Assembly (NCBI GenBank): GCA_002319965.1
Contig: DCJQ01000024.1
Location: 62,001 to 126,000, forward strand
Direction of reading: 5' to 3'
Source of the DNA: Megasphaera sp. UBA1696
GTDB lineage: Bacteria; Bacillota; Negativicutes; Veillonellales; Megasphaeraceae
DNA: 64,000 nt
Shown here: piece by piece, positions 1 to 10,308 of the stretch
How the letters are laid out: each line of letters starts with the position of its first letter
Position numbering within the stretch: position 1 is the stretch's first letter
Made by a program: the position numbers and the translations under genes
Notes under the pieces: model-generated
Told to the model about the DNA's origin: nothing
What the model saw: only the letters and a program-made list of their open reading frames with translations
Database searches by the model: none

Positions 1-1
1 C

Positions 2-2326
2 GAACAAGTTGAATATTGGGGACGGGACATCAAAAAAGTAATGACCGGTAAAATTCTTCAAATCGACCGCCATCCGGATGCCGATAAACTCGTCGTCTGC
101 CAGGTAGACATGGGGGATGAACAGCTCCAGATCGTTACGGCTGCCACCAACGTGCGTGTCGGCCAAATCGTTCCCGTCGCCGTCCATGGCGCTCACCTGC
201 CGGGCGGCACTAAAATCAAGCGCTCGAAGCTGCGCGGCGTCTTGTCCAACGGTATGTTCTGCTCGGCTCACGAATTCGGTTTCGATGACAGCCTGCTCCT
301 GCCGGAAGAAAAAGAAGGCATCTGGATTCTGCCCGCTGATACGCCCCTTGGCGTCGATGCTGCCGAATACATGCAGGTCCGCGACGTCGTCTATGAATAT
401 GAACTGACGGCTAACCGCGCCGACTGCTTCTCCATGGTCGGCCTGTCTCGTGAATTCGCCGCCCTCAGCGGGAAAGAAGCCCGTTACCCGGAAATTTCCG
501 TCAAGGAATGCGATACGGCTATCGACGGCAAGGTCAAAGTTTCCATCGACGACGAAGAACTGTGCAGCCGTTATACGGCACGTCTTCTGCTCAACGTCAA
601 AATCGGAAACTCGCCCTTGTGGATGCAGCAGCGCCTGCGTAAGTACGGCGTTCGCCCGATTAATAACGTCGTCGATGCCACGAACTATACCATGATCGAA
701 TTGGGGATTCCTCTCCATGCTTACGATTACGACAAGGTTGCCGACCACCATCTCATCGCCCGCCGCGCCAAAGACGGGGAAGGGATGAAGACTCTCGACG
801 ATACGGACCGTACCTTGACCGACAACATGCTGGTCATTGCCGACCCGGAAAAAGCCTGCTGCATCGCCGGCATCATGGGCGGCCTCGATTCGGAAGTCAC
901 GAAAGATACGACGTCGGTCATCCTCGAATGTGCGTCTTTCAAAGGCTCCAATATCCGCCATACGGGCCGCATGCTCGGTTTGCGCTCGGAAGCGTCGGGC
1001 CGCTTTGAAAGAGGCCTCGATTCGGACAGCTGCATCAATTCCATCAACCGCTGCGCTCAGCTTCTCCAGGAAATGGGTGCCTGCGACGTAGCCAAAGGCA
1101 TCGTCGACGTCTACCCGAATAAACCGTCCGTCCGCCGCATCGCTTTTTCGGCCGATAAGATCAACGCCTTCTTGGGCACGGACATTCCTGAAGCCGACAT
1201 GATCGATTTGTTGGAACGCCTCCAGTTCGGCATCGAAAAAGACGGCGAAGCCTTGACCGCCGTCGTTCCCAGCTACCGCGGCGACTGCACGGAAATGTCC
1301 GACATCGCCGAAGAAGTCGCCCGTATCTACGGCTACGAAAACATTCCTTCGACTCGTCCGGCCGCTCCGATTTCAAAAGGGGAAACGGGCTTCCGCCACG
1401 AAGTCAATGAACGGATTTCGACGATCCTCAGCCGGGCCGGCCTCAACGAAACGGTCACCTTCAGCTTCATGCATCCTGACCAGCTCCAAAAGCTGCTCTT
1501 TGCCGAAAGCGATCCCGTCTGCAAGGCCGTTCCCATCCTCAATCCGATCACGGAAGATTTCCCCCTCATGCGGACGACCCTCATCCCGACCCTGATGGAT
1601 GTATTGGTCCGCAACCAGGCCGTAAAGAACGCCTCCGTCGGCATCTATGAAATCGCCCCCGTCTATCGTCCGAAACAGCTTCCGCTCACAGAACTTCCCG
1701 AACAGGAAGACTGCGTCGCAGGCCTCCTCTACGGCCAGCGGACAGACAACTCCTGGCCCGGAAAGGCTGAAAATTACGATTTCTATGATGTAAAAGGCAT
1801 GGTCGAAGCCGTCCTTGAAGGCTTAGGCATTCAGGCCGACCTTGAAGTGTCCGACTTTGCACCCCTTCATCCGGGAAAAGCCGCTCGCTTCGTCAAAGAC
1901 GGCAAAGTCCTCTGCGACTTTGGCGAACTCCATCCAAAAGCTATGGACAACTACGACGTCGCCGGTCCGGTCTACCTCTTTGAAATGCACATGGATGCCG
2001 TCATGCCGTACGTCAGCCTCCTGCCCGATTACCACAAGGTCGCCAAATTCCCGGCTTCGAGCCGCGACCTGGCCTTCTTGGCACCGGTAGGAACGGCCAA
2101 CGCCGACATCGTCCGGGTCATTAAAGAAGACGGCGGCGACTACTTGGAAGCTGTCCGCCTCTTCGATATGTACACGGGCAAACAGGTTCCCGAAGGCTAT
2201 AAGAGCCTGGCTTACGCCCTCGTCTTCCGTTCCGAAGAAGGAACCTTGACCGATGCCGATATCACCGAACCGGTCAATGCCATCGTAAAAGACCTCGAAG
2301 AAAAGTTCGGCTGCCAGCTGCGCTGA
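2..2326 (+). CDS. pheT: Phenylalanyl-tRNA synthetase beta subunit, 5' end outside window
   Basis: Beta subunit of the alpha2-beta2 phenylalanyl-tRNA synthetase, which charges tRNA-Phe in the cytoplasm. The frame is open to the left edge (it reads EQVEYWGRDIKKV before the first ATG at 41), so the true start and an N-terminal segment of a few dozen residues lie outside the window; ATG 41 is an internal Met. Visible domains are the tRNA-binding OB fold (GKILQIDRHPDADKL), the B3/B4 editing region, the B5 and B6 domains, the catalytic-like core, and the C-terminal ferredoxin-fold anticodon-binding domain beginning near FPASSRDLAFL. pheS is expected just upstream. An intrinsic terminator follows about 65 bases after the stop. 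Confidence 0.97.
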   Translation, partial: EQVEYWGRDIKKVMTGKILQIDRHPDADKLVVCQVDMGDEQLQIVTAATNVRVGQIVPVAVHGAHLPGGTKIKRSKLRGVLSNGMFCSAHEFGFDDSLLLPEEKEGIWILPADTPLGVDAAEYMQVRDVVYEYELTANRADCFSMVGLSREFAALSGKEARYPEISVKECDTAIDGKVKVSIDDEELCSRYTARLLLNVKIGNSPLWMQQRLRKYGVRPINNVVDATNYTMIELGIPLHAYDYDKVADHHLIARRAKDGEGMKTLDDTDRTLTDNMLVIADPEKACCIAGIMGGLDSEVTKDTTSVILECASFKGSNIRHTGRMLGLRSEASGRFERGLDSDSCINSINRCAQLLQEMGACDVAKGIVDVYPNKPSVRRIAFSADKINAFLGTDIPEADMIDLLERLQFGIEKDGEALTAVVPSYRGDCTEMSDIAEEVARIYGYENIPSTRPAAPISKGETGFRHEVNERISTILSRAGLNETVTFSFMHPDQLQKLLFAESDPVCKAVPILNPITEDFPLMRTTLIPTLMDVLVRNQAVKNASVGIYEIAPVYRPKQLPLTELPEQEDCVAGLLYGQRTDNSWPGKAENYDFYDVKGMVEAVLEGLGIQADLEVSDFAPLHPGKAARFVKDGKVLCDFGELHPKAMDNYDVAGPVYLFEMHMDAVMPYVSLLPDYHKVAKFPASSRDLAFLAPVGTANADIVRVIKEDGGDYLEAVRLFDMYTGKQVPEGYKSLAYALVFRSEEGTLTDADITEPVNAIVKDLEEKFGCQLR

Positions 2327-2391
2327 TTCGAAGACCCTGCTCCGGCCTTCAGGACACGATAAAAGGCCGTCGGAATAGAATACTTGGGAAT

Positions 2392-2420
2392 AAAGGACGC
2401 TGTGCGCGGCGTCCTTTATT
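2392..2420 (+). terminator. Intrinsic terminator after pheT
   Basis: Perfect 9-bp stem AAAGGACGC/GCGTCCTTT with an 8-base loop. Only a short run of T follows the stem, so it may be modest in strength. It separates pheT from the tig promoter. Confidence 0.7.
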
Positions 2421-2428
2421 CTCATATA

Positions 2429-2457
2429 TTGTAAAAAAAGTAAAGTTGTGTTATGAT
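2429..2457 (+). promoter_or_regulatory. Sigma-A promoter of tig
   Basis: TTGTAA at 2429-2434 and TATGAT at 2452-2457 with a 17-bp spacer, about 70 bp before the tig start and just after the pheT terminator. Confidence 0.7.
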
Positions 2458-2525
2458 GTAGAGCGTAATATGGTATTTTAGAGATATTAAGGGCTGTACC
2501 GGCCCATAAGGAGGACATACTTAGA

Positions 2526-3872
2526 ATGAACGTAACAGTAAACGAAGTAGACCAGCACAAAGTGACCCTGCGCATCGAAGTGCCTGCGAAAGACGCTTCC
2601 AAACAGGCCGCAGCCGCTTGCAAAAACTTGGCAAGCCGCGTAAATATCCCGGGCTTCCGTAAAGGCAAGGCGCCGCGCATGGTACTGGAAAGCTTCTTAG
2701 GCAAAGATGCTGTCAAACAGGAAGTTTTTGAAGCCATTGCCAATAAAGCGTACAGCGACGCCCTCGATCAGGAAGGCATCGTTCCCGTAACGGAACCGGA
2801 ATTGAACGTTATCTCTGACGAAAACGGAAAAGACGTCGTATTTGAAGCTACGGTTACCAAGAAACCGGAAGTCAAACTCGGCGAATATAAAGGCATTGCA
2901 GTTGCCAAAGATAAAGCAGAAGTAAGCGATGAAGACGTTTCCAAAGAATTGGTTAACCTCCAGAAACAGCACGCTAAATTAGTTGTCGCTCCGGAAGGCA
3001 CGGAAATCGCAAAAGACGACTTTGCTGTCATCGACTTCAAAGGCACCGTCGACGGCGTCGCTTTCGAAGGCGGCGAAGGCAAGTCCTATCCGCTCCAGAT
3101 CGGCTCCGGCAGCTTCATTCCGGGCTTTGAAGATCAGCTCATCGGCAGCAAAGCCGGCGACGAAAAAGACGTCAAAGTTACCTTCCCGGAAGATTACTTT
3201 GAAAAATCCCTGGCCGGTAAAGAAGCCGTATTCGCCGTTAAAATCAACGACGTAAAACGCAGCGAACTCCCGGCTATCGACGACGAATTTGCCAAAGAAG
3301 CCGGTAAATTCGAAAGCGTTGACGACCTCAAAGCCGACATCCGCAAACGCCTTGAATCGAAGGCTTCCTACCAGGCTTTGGAAAAATTCAATGCCGAAGT
3401 TTTGCAGACCGTCGTCAACAACGCTGAAGTAGATATCCCGCAGGTCATGGTCGACGACAAGATCGATCAGATGATCGAAGAATTGTCGGTCAAGCTCGAA
3501 ACGCAGCGCATGAACCTCGACGACTATCTCAAATACATGAACCAGGATATGGATAAGCTGAAAGAAAGCTATGCCGAACCTGCGAAAGAAAACGTCAAGA
3601 TGGACCTCGTCCTCGAAGCCATCTCTAAAGCGGAAAACATCGAAGTAAAAGACATTGATCTCCAAGCTGAAATCATCACCATGTCCCAGAACTTCGGTGC
3701 CGATCCGAAAGAAGTTTATAAGATTATTTTGAAAGAACACCGCGTTCCCATGTTGGTACAGTCTGTTGGCCGTAAAAAAGCAGCCAGCTTCATCTTGAGC
3801 AACGCTATCGACACCAACGAAGACAAGAAAGAAGAAGCAAAAGCTGAAGAATCTGCAAAGGCTGAAGACTAA
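2526..3872 (+). CDS. tig: Trigger factor, ribosome-associated chaperone
   Basis: Peptidyl-prolyl isomerase and chaperone that docks at the ribosome exit tunnel and receives nascent chains. The 448-aa length is normal for the family. The N-terminal ribosome-binding signature GFRKGKAP is at residues 43-50, the FKBP-type PPIase domain spans roughly 160-245, and the helical C-terminal domain ends in a Lys/Glu-rich tail. The start ATG is preceded by a strong AAGGAGG ribosome-binding site. It is first in the tig-clpP-clpX order common in Gram-positive and many Gram-negative bacteria, with its own promoter at 2429-2457. Confidence 0.97.
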   Translation: MNVTVNEVDQHKVTLRIEVPAKDASKQAAAACKNLASRVNIPGFRKGKAPRMVLESFLGKDAVKQEVFEAIANKAYSDALDQEGIVPVTEPELNVISDENGKDVVFEATVTKKPEVKLGEYKGIAVAKDKAEVSDEDVSKELVNLQKQHAKLVVAPEGTEIAKDDFAVIDFKGTVDGVAFEGGEGKSYPLQIGSGSFIPGFEDQLIGSKAGDEKDVKVTFPEDYFEKSLAGKEAVFAVKINDVKRSELPAIDDEFAKEAGKFESVDDLKADIRKRLESKASYQALEKFNAEVLQTVVNNAEVDIPQVMVDDKIDQMIEELSVKLETQRMNLDDYLKYMNQDMDKLKESYAEPAKENVKMDLVLEAISKAENIEVKDIDLQAEIITMSQNFGADPKEVYKIILKEHRVPMLVQSVGRKKAASFILSNAIDTNEDKKEEAKAEESAKAED

Positions 3873-3904
3873 TACCGGAAACGCGTCATCCGGAGGTGTT
3901 TGTT

Positions 3905-4510
3905 TTGACAAATATGTATGTGCCTATCGTCGTTGAACAGACGGCGCAGGGTGAACGTAGTTACGATATTTATTCCCGCCTGTTAAAAGACCGTATCGTC
4001 TTTCTCGGCGGCCCTATCGATGATACCGTTGCCAACAGCATCATCGCCCAGCTCCTCTTTTTGGAAGCCGAAAATCCTGACAAGGATATTCACTTATATA
4101 TCAACAGCCCCGGCGGCGTCGTTACGGCCGGCATGGCTATCTACGATACCATGCAGTATATCAAGCCGGACGTATCGACCATCTGCGTCGGTTCCGCTGC
4201 CAGCATGGCTTCTGTCCTCCTGACAGCCGGCGCCAAAGGCAAGCGCTTTGCCTTGCCTCATTCCCAGGTCATGATTCATCAGCCTTTGGGCGGTGTCCAG
4301 GGCCAGGCGACGGAAATCGAAATCCATGCCCGCGAAATCCTGCGCATGCGTGAAGAATTAAACGGCCTCTTGTCGAAACACACGGGACAGCCTGTGGACG
4401 TCATCCAAAAGGATACGGAACGGGATAACTTCCTGACGGCTGAAGATGCAAAAGCTTACGGTCTCATCGATGAAATCCTGTCCCGCCCGTTGACTCATGA
4501 AACGAAATAG
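3905..4510 (+). CDS. clpP: ATP-dependent Clp protease proteolytic subunit
   Basis: Serine peptidase that forms the tetradecameric ClpP barrel and degrades proteins fed by ClpX. The start is placed at TTG 3905 because GGAGGT (3892-3897) sits 7 bases upstream; ATG 3914 is a weaker choice. The product is about 201 aa, typical for ClpP. The catalytic triad is visible: Ser100 in GSAASMAS, His125 in MIHQPLGG and Asp174 in DTERDNF. It lies 32 bases after tig and 16 bases before clpX, so co-transcription is likely. Confidence 0.97.
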   Translation: MTNMYVPIVVEQTAQGERSYDIYSRLLKDRIVFLGGPIDDTVANSIIAQLLFLEAENPDKDIHLYINSPGGVVTAGMAIYDTMQYIKPDVSTICVGSAASMASVLLTAGAKGKRFALPHSQVMIHQPLGGVQGQATEIEIHAREILRMREELNGLLSKHTGQPVDVIQKDTERDNFLTAEDAKAYGLIDEILSRPLTHETK

Positions 4511-4526
4511 GACAGGAGGAAGATAC

Positions 4527-5765
4527 ATGAACGATAAGCATGATGAACCGCGCTGCAGTTTTTGCGGCCGTCCTCAGGACGAAGTGCAGAAACTCATTGC
4601 CGGTCCCGGCGTTTATATCTGCGATGAATGCGTTGCCGTAGCGCAGCACATCATCGAAGAAGAAAAGACGGAAGATACAGAAGAGTTCGAATTGAAGGAT
4701 TTGCCGACACCTCATGAAATCAAGGCAACCCTCGACGAATACGTCATCGGCCAGGAAGCTGCCAAGAAGACCCTTTCGGTCGCTGTCTACAACCATTACA
4801 AGCGGCTGCAGACCAATTCGACGGCCGTTTCCGGTGACGTAGAACTCCAAAAATCAAATATCGTCATGGTCGGCCCTACAGGGAGTGGTAAAACCCTGTT
4901 GGCTCAGACTTTGGCGCGGCTCCTCGACGTTCCCTTTGCCATTGCTGATGCGACGAGTTTGACCGAAGCCGGCTATGTTGGCGAAGACGTTGAAAACTGT
5001 CTGCTCAAACTGATTCAGGCTGCGGACTACGATATTTCCAAAGCCGAACGAGGCATCATCTATATCGATGAAATCGACAAGATTGCCCGTAAATCAGAAA
5101 ACCCGTCGATTACCCGCGACGTATCCGGTGAAGGTGTACAGCAGGCCCTTTTGAAAATCCTCGAAGGGACCGTTGCCGGCGTTCCGCCTCAAGGCGGGCG
5201 CAAGCATCCTCATCAGGAAATGCTGCAAATCGATACGACGAACATCCTCTTTATCTGCGGCGGTGCTTTTGACGGTATCGATAAGACCATCTTGAGCCGG
5301 ACGACGGATAAAAACATGGGCTTTGGCGCTGACATTCAGACCAAGGATGAACATTCTATGGAATCCCTCCTGCGGGACATCATCCCGACGGACCTCCAGA
5401 AGTTCGGCTTGATTCCTGAATTAATCGGCCGTTTGCCCGTTTTAGTTACACTCAATCCTCTCGATGAAGAAGCGATGGTACATATCCTCACAGAGCCCAA
5501 GAACGCCCTGGTCAAACAGTATCAGAAGATGCTGTCCATGGATGACGTAGATCTCGAATTTACGCCGGACGCTCTGCAGGCCATTGCCAAGGAAGCGCTG
5601 CGGCGCAATACCGGTGCCCGCGGACTTCGCTCGATCATCGAACGAATCATGCTCGATGTCATGTTTGACGTACCGAGCCGTGATGACGTTGAAAAATGCG
5701 TCGTAACGGATTCCTGCGTCAAAGACGGTGCCGAGCCGGATCTCGTGTTGAAAGAGGCAAAATGA
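4527..5765 (+). CDS. clpX: Clp protease ATP-binding subunit ClpX
   Basis: AAA+ unfoldase that recognises tagged substrates and threads them into ClpP. 412 aa. The N-terminal zinc-binding domain has Cys10, Cys13, Cys32 and Cys35. Walker A GPTGSGKT is at about 116-123 and Walker B reads IIYIDEIDK. The GYVGED pore loop and the RKH-type loop (GGRKHPHQ) mark it as ClpX rather than HslU. ATG 4527 was chosen because AGGAGGAAG lies just before it; a longer in-frame Met at 4497 falls inside clpP. A strong terminator follows. Confidence 0.97.
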   Translation: MNDKHDEPRCSFCGRPQDEVQKLIAGPGVYICDECVAVAQHIIEEEKTEDTEEFELKDLPTPHEIKATLDEYVIGQEAAKKTLSVAVYNHYKRLQTNSTAVSGDVELQKSNIVMVGPTGSGKTLLAQTLARLLDVPFAIADATSLTEAGYVGEDVENCLLKLIQAADYDISKAERGIIYIDEIDKIARKSENPSITRDVSGEGVQQALLKILEGTVAGVPPQGGRKHPHQEMLQIDTTNILFICGGAFDGIDKTILSRTTDKNMGFGADIQTKDEHSMESLLRDIIPTDLQKFGLIPELIGRLPVLVTLNPLDEEAMVHILTEPKNALVKQYQKMLSMDDVDLEFTPDALQAIAKEALRRNTGARGLRSIIERIMLDVMFDVPSRDDVEKCVVTDSCVKDGAEPDLVLKEAK

Positions 5766-5779
5766 TATAGTGGTATGAT

Positions 5780-5817
5780 AAAACTCATTTCTTAATCCGG
5801 AAATGAGTTTTATTTTT
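5780..5817 (+). terminator. Intrinsic terminator after clpX
   Basis: Perfect 12-bp stem AAAACTCATTTC/GAAATGAGTTTT, 8-base loop, then ATTTTTC. It ends the tig-clpP-clpX group. Confidence 0.9.
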
Positions 5818-5837
5818 CAATAGAAGAAGGTGAAATT

Positions 5838-8171
5838 ATGGAAGAAAATATTGTCATGGATGAACGCGATATTCTGTCTTTGCCCTTTGTACCCCTTCGC
5901 GGCCTCGTCGTTTACCCGAACTTGGTCAGTCATATCGATATCGGTCGGGATACGTCCCTGGCGGCTGTCGACTATGCTATGGAACATGACCGTCAGCTCT
6001 TAGTGGCGACTCAGGTCGATGAAAACGAAGACAATCCCGGCTTTGACGACGTCTATACCATTGGCTGCGTCGTGAAAATCGAACAATTTCTCCGCATGCC
6101 GGGCGGTTTGGTCCGCATCTTGGTCAACGGGATTTCTCGCGTCCGCATGCAGGGCTTTTCTCAGAAAGCAGGCTACCTCGAAGGCGCTGCCGTCAAAGTG
6201 GCTGAAGTCAGCCGCAATGCAACGGGAGAAGAAGCCTTGCGCCGGGTCATCCTCAAACGCCTCCTCGATTGGCTCGATAAACTTCGCGACGGGGAAGAAG
6301 CCAGCGAAATTGCCAAGAGTATCGAAGAACCGGGAGTCTTGGCCGACTATGCAGCGTCCCAGCTTCCTTTGAAGCTCGTCATCCGCCAGCAGATTCTGGA
6401 AATGACCGACGTCGAAGCCCGTCTGCGCCGCATCGGATCCCTCCTCGATACAGAAGTCGACATTGCCAACCTCGAATCGAAGTTAAACCGCGAAGTCCGC
6501 GGCAAGATGGACCAGCAGCAGAAAGAATACTATCTGCGTGAAAAGATAAAGGCCATCCACGACGAACTGGGGGACAAGGTCGATAAGGATACGGAAGTGC
6601 AGGAACTCCGCGATAAGATCAAGAAGATGAAACTTGACGAGGACATCGAAAAAGCCCTGCTCAAAGAAACGGATCGTCTCGACTCCATGCCGCCTATGAT
6701 GGCAGAATCGGCGATCATCCGGACCTATCTCGACTTGGCCATGGCTCTTCCGTGGAAGAAAGAAACGAAAGACCGACTGGACCTCAATGAAGCCCAGAAG
6801 GTCCTTGACGAAGACCATTACGGTCTGAATAAGGTCAAAGACCGCATCATCGAATACTTGGCCGTAAAACAGCTTACCAACAGCCTCAAGGGACCGATCC
6901 TTTGCTTCGTAGGCCCTCCGGGAACGGGGAAAACCAGTATTGCCCGGTCCATTGCCAGAGCCATGAACCGCAAGTACGTCCGCGTCTCCTTAGGCGGCGT
7001 CCGGGATGAAGCCGAAATCCGCGGCCATCGCCGGACCTATATCGGAGCCCTGCCGGGCCGCATCCTGAGCGGTATGAAACAGGCCGGTGTCAAGAACCCG
7101 GTCTTCCTCCTCGACGAAATCGATAAGATGACAGCCGATATGCGCGGCGACCCGTCGTCGGCACTCCTCGAAGTCCTCGATCCGGAACAGAATCATACCT
7201 TCAGTGACCATTTCCTGGAACTGCCTTTTGACTTGTCGAAGGTGTTCTGGATCACGACGGCCAACGTTCTCAGCAACATTCCCCGGCCTTTGATGGACCG
7301 AATGGAAATCATCGATTTCACGAGTTATACGGAAGACGAAAAAGTCCAGATTGCGAAAAAATACCTGGTACCGAAACAGATCAAGGAAAACGGCCTTAAG
7401 GCCAGTCAGGCTAAATTCTCCGATGCCGTCCTGCGCCGCATCATCTCCGGCTATACCCGCGAATCCGGTGTCCGCCGCTTAGAAAAGATGATCGGTACCG
7501 TTTGCCGCCGCATCGGAAAATCCCTGCTGATGAACGATGAAGTACCTCTCAGCGTATCGGTCAAGAACTTAGAAAAACTCTTGGGGCCGGTAAAATTCCT
7601 GCCCGACACCGTTCATAAAGACGACGAAGTCGGCATCGTCACCGGCATGGCCTGGACTCAGGTCGGCGGTGAAGTCCTGGAAACGGAAGCCGTAGCCGTC
7701 AAAGGGCGGGGACGCTTGATGCTCACGGGACAACTCGGCAGCGTCATGAAAGAATCGGCCGAAGCCGGCGTCACCTATATCCGCAGCCGTGCCGAAGCCT
7801 TAGGCCTGGCCGAAGATTTCTATACCAAGACCGATCTTCACATCCACCTGCCCGAAGGGGCCATCCCGAAAGACGGTCCGTCCGCCGGGATTACCATGGC
7901 TACGGCCATTACATCGGCTCTGACCGGCAAGGCTGTCCGCCACGACGTTGCCATGACCGGGGAAATTACCCTGCGCGGGACCGTCCTTCCCGTCGGCGGC
8001 ATCAAAGAAAAAGTCATTGCCGCCCACCGGGCCGGTATTAAAAAGATTCTCCTGCCGGAACAGAACCGCCGCGACATGGTCGACGTGCCCCAGTCTGTTC
8101 AGGACGACGTCAAGTTCGTATTCGTCCACCATATGGATGAAGTGCTGGCTCAGGCACTGGTGAAGTCCTGA
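5838..8171 (+). CDS. lon: ATP-dependent protease Lon
   Basis: Cytosolic AAA+ protease for damaged and regulatory proteins. 777 aa, normal for LonA. The N-terminal LON substrate domain starts near residue 13 ([14 protein letters not shown]), a coiled-coil linker follows, Walker A GPPGTGKT is at 359-366 and Walker B is FLLDEIDK. The protease domain has the Ser-Lys dyad Ser682 (DGPSAG) and Lys725 (GGIKEK). The stop codon overlaps the start of yihA by one base, so the two are translationally coupled. Lon-yihA adjacency is a standard Firmicute arrangement. Confidence 0.97.
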   Translation: MEENIVMDERDILSLPFVPLRGLVVYPNLVSHIDIGRDTSLAAVDYAMEHDRQLLVATQVDENEDNPGFDDVYTIGCVVKIEQFLRMPGGLVRILVNGISRVRMQGFSQKAGYLEGAAVKVAEVSRNATGEEALRRVILKRLLDWLDKLRDGEEASEIAKSIEEPGVLADYAASQLPLKLVIRQQILEMTDVEARLRRIGSLLDTEVDIANLESKLNREVRGKMDQQQKEYYLREKIKAIHDELGDKVDKDTEVQELRDKIKKMKLDEDIEKALLKETDRLDSMPPMMAESAIIRTYLDLAMALPWKKETKDRLDLNEAQKVLDEDHYGLNKVKDRIIEYLAVKQLTNSLKGPILCFVGPPGTGKTSIARSIARAMNRKYVRVSLGGVRDEAEIRGHRRTYIGALPGRILSGMKQAGVKNPVFLLDEIDKMTADMRGDPSSALLEVLDPEQNHTFSDHFLELPFDLSKVFWITTANVLSNIPRPLMDRMEIIDFTSYTEDEKVQIAKKYLVPKQIKENGLKASQAKFSDAVLRRIISGYTRESGVRRLEKMIGTVCRRIGKSLLMNDEVPLSVSVKNLEKLLGPVKFLPDTVHKDDEVGIVTGMAWTQVGGEVLETEAVAVKGRGRLMLTGQLGSVMKESAEAGVTYIRSRAEALGLAEDFYTKTDLHIHLPEGAIPKDGPSAGITMATAITSALTGKAVRHDVAMTGEITLRGTVLPVGGIKEKVIAAHRAGIKKILLPEQNRRDMVDVPQSVQDDVKFVFVHHMDEVLAQALVKS

Positions 8172-8812
8172 TGGCCTCTTTTGACATCATTCAGGCTGAG
8201 TATGCGGCAACGGCTGTCCGCCGCGATCAATATCCGACGGACGGCCTTCCGGAAGTGGCCTTTCTCGGCCGCTCCAACGTCGGCAAGTCGAGCCTGATCA
8301 ATTCACTCTGCCGCCACCGCGGCCTGGCCAGGGTCAGCGGTGCGCCGGGCAAGACCCAGACCATCAACTATTTTAAGGCCGCCCTGCGAAGCCGCGATGA
8401 AGAAGAAGGGGAGCAGCGCCTGCCCTTTTTCCTGGTCGACCTTCCGGGCTACGGCTTTGCCAAAACAGGCGGTAAGAACCGCGACCGCTGGAGTGCCTTC
8501 ATCAGTGAATACGTCACGGGTTCTGAAAACCTCTGCGTCTTGTGCCTCCTCGTCGACCTGCGCCATCCAGGCCTTGCCATCGACCGCGAAGCCTATGAAT
8601 GGCTGGCGTCGTCCGGCGTGCCCCTGCAGATCGTCGGAACCAAGGCCGATAAACTGAAGGCTAATGAAAAGCACCGTAACCTGGCCCAGTTGAACAAGCT
8701 TTTTCCAACGGGGCATCCGGCTCTGGCTTACTCGTCTTTAAAAAGCGAAGGCTTCGGCCCCTTAGCCAAAAATCTCTTCAGCCGCCTTCAAGCGTTCACG
8801 AATCAGCCTTAA
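8171..8812 (+). CDS. yihA: Ribosome-biogenesis GTPase YihA/YsxC (EngB)
   Basis: Small essential GTPase needed for late assembly of the 50S ribosomal subunit. 213 aa. G1 GRSNVGKSS is at residues 33-41, G3 is DLPGYGFAK, and G4 is TKADK. There is a short charged insertion before G3 (RSRDEEEGEQR) that I do not see as functional. It starts within the lon stop codon (TGATG overlap), implying coupled translation. A strong terminator follows the stop. Confidence 0.95.
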   Translation: MASFDIIQAEYAATAVRRDQYPTDGLPEVAFLGRSNVGKSSLINSLCRHRGLARVSGAPGKTQTINYFKAALRSRDEEEGEQRLPFFLVDLPGYGFAKTGGKNRDRWSAFISEYVTGSENLCVLCLLVDLRHPGLAIDREAYEWLASSGVPLQIVGTKADKLKANEKHRNLAQLNKLFPTGHPALAYSSLKSEGFGPLAKNLFSRLQAFTNQP

Positions 8813-8844
8813 AATATATAAATTTTTTCTTGTTGACACGAGAT

Positions 8845-8880
8845 ACACCGCGATTTTACTGGAAAATCGCGGTGTTTTTT
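8845..8880 (+). terminator. Intrinsic terminator after yihA
   Basis: Stem ACACCGCGATTTT/AAAATCGCGGTGT with a 5-base loop followed by six T. A TATAAT at 8883-8888, right after the T-tract, is the likely -10 of the next gene, with a poor -35 inside the hairpin. Confidence 0.9.
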
Positions 8881-8929
8881 GATATAATTAGTGTGATTTA
8901 TTATCGGCTAGACAGGAGGTTAGGTAATT

Positions 8930-9277
8930 ATGGCAATCGTGTCGCTTGACAGTGATTCCGATTTTTCAGTAAAAGTCTTTCATCAGCCGGGCATCGTCGT
9001 CGTCGATTTCTGGGCACCTTGGTGCGGACCGTGCAAGATGGTTCATTCCGAAGTCCGACAAGCGGCTGCTCGCTTTGGCGACGCCGTCAGTGTCGTACAA
9101 GTCAACGTTGACAATCACCGCGCGCTTGCTGAAAAATATGAAATCATGGCCGTTCCGACGCTATTGTTTTTTAAAGACGGTAAACCGCTTAAACGAATCA
9201 TTGGTTACGCTTCACGATCCGAAATCAGTGACTTCTTGGCAACCCTGGTACCAAAACGCAGGACTTGCCGGTTTTGA
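8930..9277 (+). CDS. Thioredoxin
   Basis: Thioredoxin-fold dithiol reductase of the cytoplasm. 115 aa with the complete active site WCGPC (Trp31, Cys32, Cys35) and the cis-proline loop AVPTLLFF. The C-terminus (LVPKRRTCRF) is slightly longer than in classical TrxA and ends with an extra Cys. AGGAGG lies before the ATG. A TATAAT is present at 8883-8888. It could be trxA or a secondary thioredoxin; the sequence alone does not decide. Confidence 0.9.
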   Translation: MAIVSLDSDSDFSVKVFHQPGIVVVDFWAPWCGPCKMVHSEVRQAAARFGDAVSVVQVNVDNHRALAEKYEIMAVPTLLFFKDGKPLKRIIGYASRSEISDFLATLVPKRRTCRF

Positions 9278-9303
9278 CAATAAAAATATTGGGATGATAT
9301 AAT
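9274..9303 (+). promoter_or_regulatory. Consensus sigma-A promoter overlapping the end of the thioredoxin gene
   Basis: TTGACA at 9274-9279 and TATAAT at 9298-9303, 18-bp spacer. Both hexamers are perfect consensus. The -35 overlaps the thioredoxin stop codon and the -10 overlaps the first possible start (TTG 9303) of the glycosyltransferase, which affects the choice of that start. Confidence 0.75.
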
Positions 9304-10265
9304 TGAATTTAGAAGAAAGAGGGACGGAAGGGCAATTACTGTCGATTGTCGTTCCTGTATATAACGAACAGCCGAATATCGAGGAGTTCTATATGGAGGC
9401 GACGAAAGCCGCAGCGACACTCGATATGGATTATGAACTCATCTTTGTAGACGACGGTTCTAAGGATGCTACGCCCCTTATTCTCAGTCGGTTGGCCCAA
9501 GAGGACGAACACGTCCGGGCCTTTATCCTGGCTCGCAATTTCGGGCATCAACTGGCCATTACCTGTGGAATGGACCATGCCCGCGGCGATGCGATTATCA
9601 CCATGGACGGTGATTTACAGCATCCGCCGGAAATGATTCCCGACCTGGTTCAAAAATGGCGTGACGGCAGCGACGTCGTGCAGACGATTCGCGAAGCCAC
9701 CGACGACGCAGGCTTTCTCAAGAAACAGACGTCCAAATGGTACTATCGCGTCTTGAATGCCGTGTCACCCGTTCACATTACGCCCGGCGGCTCTGATTTC
9801 CGCCTCCTTGACCGAAGGGTTTTGGAAACATTTAAACAATTTCGCGAACACGACCGTTTTATCCGCGGTCTTATCGGGGATATCGGTTATAACCAGACCT
9901 TTGTTCGTTTTGTAGCCCCTAAACGCTACGCCGGCAGTTCAAAATTTTCCATGCGCAAAATGCTCCATTTTGCCTTAGATGGAATCATGGCTTATTCGAA
10001 AATACCCTTACGGGTTTCCTTTTACATCGGCATGTTGAGCGGTATTTTAAGTTTACTGCTGATCCTGCATGTCGTTTACAGTAATTTAGTGGGCAAGGTC
10101 GTACCGGGATGGACGACGATGATGATCGTCCAATGCCTGTTCAGCGGCATCCAGCTCATTTTTATCGGTGTCATCGGAGAGTATATAGGACGTATCTTTG
10201 AAGAGGTAAAACACAGGCCCCTGTATTGGCTGCGTGCCGAACTGGGTCAACGAAAAGAACCATAA
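9303..10265 (+). CDS. Family 2 glycosyltransferase, GtrB/DPM1-like, membrane-bound
   Basis: Probable polyprenyl-phosphate glycosyltransferase that moves a sugar from a nucleotide donor to a lipid carrier at the inner membrane face. An N-terminal GT-A domain begins SIVVPVYNE, with the metal-binding DGD in TMDGDLQHPPE and the DGS motif VDDGSKD. Two hydrophobic segments near the C-terminus (about residues 240-262 and 272-296) match the GtrB/YkcC layout. Start uncertain: TTG 9303 is inside a consensus -10 box, so a transcript from that promoter could not use it. CTG 9339, preceded by GGAAGGG, is an alternative that would begin the protein right at the GT-A fold. No flippase gene is adjacent. Confidence 0.88.
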   Translation: MNLEERGTEGQLLSIVVPVYNEQPNIEEFYMEATKAAATLDMDYELIFVDDGSKDATPLILSRLAQEDEHVRAFILARNFGHQLAITCGMDHARGDAIITMDGDLQHPPEMIPDLVQKWRDGSDVVQTIREATDDAGFLKKQTSKWYYRVLNAVSPVHITPGGSDFRLLDRRVLETFKQFREHDRFIRGLIGDIGYNQTFVRFVAPKRYAGSSKFSMRKMLHFALDGIMAYSKIPLRVSFYIGMLSGILSLLLILHVVYSNLVGKVVPGWTTMMIVQCLFSGIQLIFIGVIGEYIGRIFEEVKHRPLYWLRAELGQRKEP

Positions 10266-10308
10266 ATGCCTTTGCGTTGTATGGACTTCGAGACAGAGAG
10301 GAGTTTTT

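Noticed and set aside
1823..2743. 306-aa minus-strand ORF across the pheT-tig junction
   Set aside because: It spans two genes and the intergenic promoter and has no family features; shadow frame.
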